Program-made: the position numbers and the translations under genes
Part shown: positions 61,422 to 64,000 of the stretch, piece after piece
Layout: each line of letters opens with the position of its first letter
How positions within the stretch are numbered: the first letter of the stretch is position 1
The notes under the pieces: model-generated
What the model saw: the letters and a program-made list of their open reading frames with translations, nothing else
Database searches by the model: none
What the model was told of the DNA's origin: nothing
Assembly (NCBI GenBank): GCA_024220505.1
Contig: JAKZZE010000002.1
Location: 2,170,001-2,234,000 of the forward strand
Direction of reading: 5' to 3'
DNA: 64,000 bases
Origin: Rhizopus arrhizus
Taxonomy: Eukaryota; Mucoromycota; Mucoromycetes; Mucorales; Rhizopodaceae

Positions 61422-62664
61422 TACTTGCCAATTTGATGTTATAGGAATCAGTATTAAATTCATGCAAAAAAACTATTAGTGGGCTGTAAGAGAAAGGGCA
61501 TTCTGAGAATATCACTACAAAGAAGACAACTACATGAAATCCTTCAAAACCTCCTCCCAAAAAAATAATTACGGATTTCTTCTATGTACTTTGAGTTAAC
61601 CATACCGACATTGATATTCACAGCAACACATATCAGCAATACATAATACTATAACACTTTTTTATAGGTTTGACAATCGACTGTTTCTTTTGTTATTACT
61701 GCTTAAGCATATACCACATTAACAGCATAAGATGATAATAATAACTATTTAAAAATTATTTGAGTGCGTATTTTTATTCAATTAAAAAATAAATATACTC
61801 AAACTCAACGCTTCTTCAGATCAATACGAAGGAAAGCGGAATGCTTCAACTAGAGTAAATACATATACGTATTTATACATCATATAACAACAGCACCTAT
61901 AACGAGTAGTGAAAAGATTTATAGATTTAAACGTCTTAGCATTAGCTTAGTTCCAATTAAATTATATAACTATTGTATAAATTAAAACCAAAAAGAAAAG
62001 AGGAACAAGATTGAAGATGTAAATTTTTATATTTTGAAAACAATTGGACACAACCAAATATGAAACTGATTTTTTAGAATTGATTTTTTTTTTTTCACGC
62101 TCTACCCTAGTATGTATAAGTAAGGTCATTATCCTAACTTTAGAACTCTGTATTACTTTTGCTTGATTAAAAGCTGCTTTATACCCATTATATAGTTATA
62201 TATCATATGTATTCATCATAATAGCTTCAACTGATAAATCAAAATACACCAGTATACTCAAAATTTTCTATAATAAGTATAGTGCATGTTACTAGATGAA
62301 TTGTTACAATAGAATCAACGGAAAAAAAGGTCAGCATTTAGGGATTAGCGGATGTTAAGTTTATTGTATAAGTTTCAGAAGCTTTAAATCGGTACAAGCT
62401 AGACTTCTTTATTAAAAAAAATATTAAATTTAATTGAATTTAGATGAACAAGATTGTTTATACTCATGTTTAACTAAAAAGGAGTGGTATCAGATGAATA
62501 AGACTATGTTTACATTCATTATAATCCTTTACAGATATCATCTATATTTTTGTTTTTCATCCGCGGTTCATAGATGTACATCTTTTAAATGGTAAAATAT
62601 AGAAAGAATGAATCATTTTATTACATTTATGAATTACAATGGTTATATACGAATTTATATTAGT
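61422..62664. other. AT-rich spacer right of the inverted-repeat element
   Basis: About 1.2 kb with no protein-like frame, RNA gene or repeat that I can support. The right end is the 3' flank of the small secreted-protein gene. Confidence 0.4.
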
Positions 62665-62910
62665 TTAATTGGGCATCTTTTCACCAGAACCTTGCTTTTC
62701 TAAGTAAACTAAACCATCCTTTAATGGTTCTTTGTCTTCTAATTCTATACCAGAATAGTCAGGAAAGATATCAGAAGGAAGACCTTGAGTATTATAAGAA
62801 GGGTGTTGGAAATCAACTGAAGAGCTGTCTGTAGCCGCTTGTTCCAAAGGAAGAGTTACAGCAATGCCAAATAAAGCGACCATCAATGCAGTGAATAATA
62901 AACGAACCAT
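62665..62910 (-). CDS. Small predicted secreted protein
   Basis: A single exon of 81 residues. It begins MVRLLFTALMVALFGIAVTL, a typical signal peptide with possible cleavage near LPLEQA. The mature part is acidic and lacks Cys (DSSSVDFQHPSYNTQG, IELEDKEPLKDGLVYLEKQ), so it is not a disulfide-stabilised effector or toxin-like peptide. The family is not recognised. The first ATG at 62910 is used; in-frame codons extend further upstream (KKKKTKEGEKH and others), but they cross a poly-A-rich leader and would bury the signal peptide. Confidence 0.6.
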   Translation of the reverse strand: MVRLLFTALMVALFGIAVTLPLEQAATDSSSVDFQHPSYNTQGLPSDIFPDYSGIELEDKEPLKDGLVYLEKQGSGEKMPN

Positions 62911-63750
62911 TATGTGTATGATATAAAAAACACATGAAAGAACTGGGATGATATTTATACCTTTCAAAATGGATGTATGTTTTTCCCCTTCCTTTGTTTT
63001 CTTTTTTTTTTTAAACCACGATAAAGTAAATTTAGAAAATCCCAAAATAGACGAAATTATCTTTTTTATAGCCATTCACATGTTTATTTTTTTAAAAAAA
63101 AAAAGGGGGTATCAGGCAGCTTGCCTGAAGTACTATACATCTATCTTTCTTCTAAGTTTGTTTATACTTAATGTACATTACAAATACTATGCCTCTACTT
63201 CAATTGCTTTTTCTAGTATGTTATTGATGTAATGGAAAGAAGAAGTCCGGATCTAAATATCCCGTTTTTTGGTAAAACGGAAAAGAGAGGCTATGACGTG
63301 ATTCAGCTATAAATGCGTCAAGTTCAATTGTCAGTATTCCATAATTTGAAGTCATAGAAAAGAGGAGTGCAGAATCATCTTTTTTTCCCTTTAAACTTGA
63401 TGCTTTAATTTATTCTCCCCCCCCACTTAAAGCCAAATAGCAATGCTACTTTAATATGGAGCATAACAACCTCATTAGTACAAGTTAGTCAATTACTATC
63501 TAGCAATTGTTACTCGTATAGATTTAAATCATAATTAAGCTCCTTTGAATGAATTGATAGGATATTCATAAAGTTGATGTATTCTACAACCTGCTTTATC
63601 TGCAATTGTGTTTCTACTTCATCACATGCTGACTTTTAAAAATTAATATCTTCTTTTTCTCTCTCTCTTTTACTTTTTCTCCCTGAAGAGAGCATTCACC
63701 TAAATCGGACAAGCAGTGCCTTTTTTTTTTTTTTTTTTTCCCTCTTCATC
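62911..63750. other. Divergent promoter region before the ArfGEF gene
   Basis: About 840 bp between head-to-head genes. It has a short C run near 63420, a CT-rich block at about 63650-63690 and a T run of about 20 that ends roughly ten bases before the ATG at 63751, features seen upstream of other genes in the window. Confidence 0.4.
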
Positions 63751-64000
63751 ATGACAACACAACCAGAAGCAGTTAATCTAGAAGAATCACCAGCTAAAAA
63801 TATTTTAAATGAAACAACGTTAAAATCTGAAGCAAGCTGGTTACAAATTATTCATGCAGAAATCATTGGTAAACAACTACAACGATTTAAAAAAAAGAAA
63901 TATTTTTAATAATTTTGGTATAGCTGTGACAAGCGCGATGCGTAAGAATGGAAGATGGTCTAGTATGAATACGAGTAACTTTCGAATGGGTACTTTAGGT
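63751..64000 (+). CDS. GEA/GBF1-type ArfGEF, N-terminus only
   Basis: Partial at the window end. Exon 1 is 63751-63868 and exon 2 begins at 63924. The protein starts MTTQPEAVNLEESPAK and continues SWLQIIHAEIIG, then across the intron AVTSAMRKNGRWSSMNTSNF. The pattern EI-I-x-V-T/V-x-AMRKN-x-RW near the N-terminus is characteristic of the Golgi-associated GBF1/Gea family of large Sec7-domain exchange factors, which activate Arf for COPI vesicle formation. The Sec7 domain lies beyond the window, so this is a motif-based call. Confidence 0.7.

Overview
The window is nuclear DNA of a filamentous fungus, most likely Mucoromycota (probably order Mucorales). The evidence is AT-rich sequence with many homopolymer tracts, genes broken by 40-60 nt GT-AG introns, fungal housekeeping genes (NMA111, SCS7, an SPX phosphate transporter, RPN5, GET3, YDJ1-type DnaJ, a GEA-type ArfGEF), and LINE remnants whose reverse-transcriptase tails resemble those common in Mucorales genomes. 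I do not assign a genus. All gene models were joined by hand from splice sites and reading-frame phase; no search was run.

Layout. 0.4-8.0 kb: a tandem pair of large kelch membrane proteins with identical exon structure. 8.2-11.2 kb: glutaminyl-tRNA synthetase, tail to tail with a small zinc-ribbon protein. 14.3-16.3 kb: an unrecognised protein and elongation factor eEF1B. 16.6-18.2 kb: a decayed minus-strand gene. 18.7-19.8 kb: a bHLH-zip transcription factor. 19.8-25.2 kb: gene desert with repeats and relics. 25.2-33.7 kb: ceramide 2-hydroxylase and the HtrA-like protease NMA111 (divergent), a membrane-anchored heme-thiolate peroxidase, and a STE20/PAK-like kinase. 34.5-35.6 kb: relic of a lineage-specific gene family. 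37.0-40.3 kb: RPN5 and mitochondrial bS16m. 42.5-47.7 kb: SPX/low-affinity phosphate transporter, DnaJ and GET3. 47.7-52.5 kb: gene-poor DNA with a second relic of that family and a decayed LINE. 52.6-57.8 kb: a multi-KH RNA-binding protein and a coiled-coil protein. 58.4-61.4 kb: mobile DNA. 62.7-64.0 kb: a small secreted protein and the first exons of a GEA/GBF1 ArfGEF.

The most unusual feature is at 59.74-61.42 kb: a PD-(D/E)XK nuclease-like reading frame held between two 217-bp inverted repeats that I read as differing at a single base. Relics at about 34.5-35.6 kb and 49.5-50.0 kb show a similar core pattern (K/W-x-D/G-x-V, then V/L-x-E-F/L-S/K), suggesting a dispersed, lineage-specific nuclease-like family of which the inverted-repeat copy is the youngest here. 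About 0.9 kb upstream, a 5'-truncated LINE has split an older repeat and appears bounded by an 8-bp target-site duplication; an uninterrupted copy of that repeat lies near 24 kb.

The housekeeping genes are not a functional cluster, but several serve proteostasis and membrane trafficking (NMA111, RPN5, DnaJ, GET3, GEA), and neighbours are often tail to tail with very short spacers.
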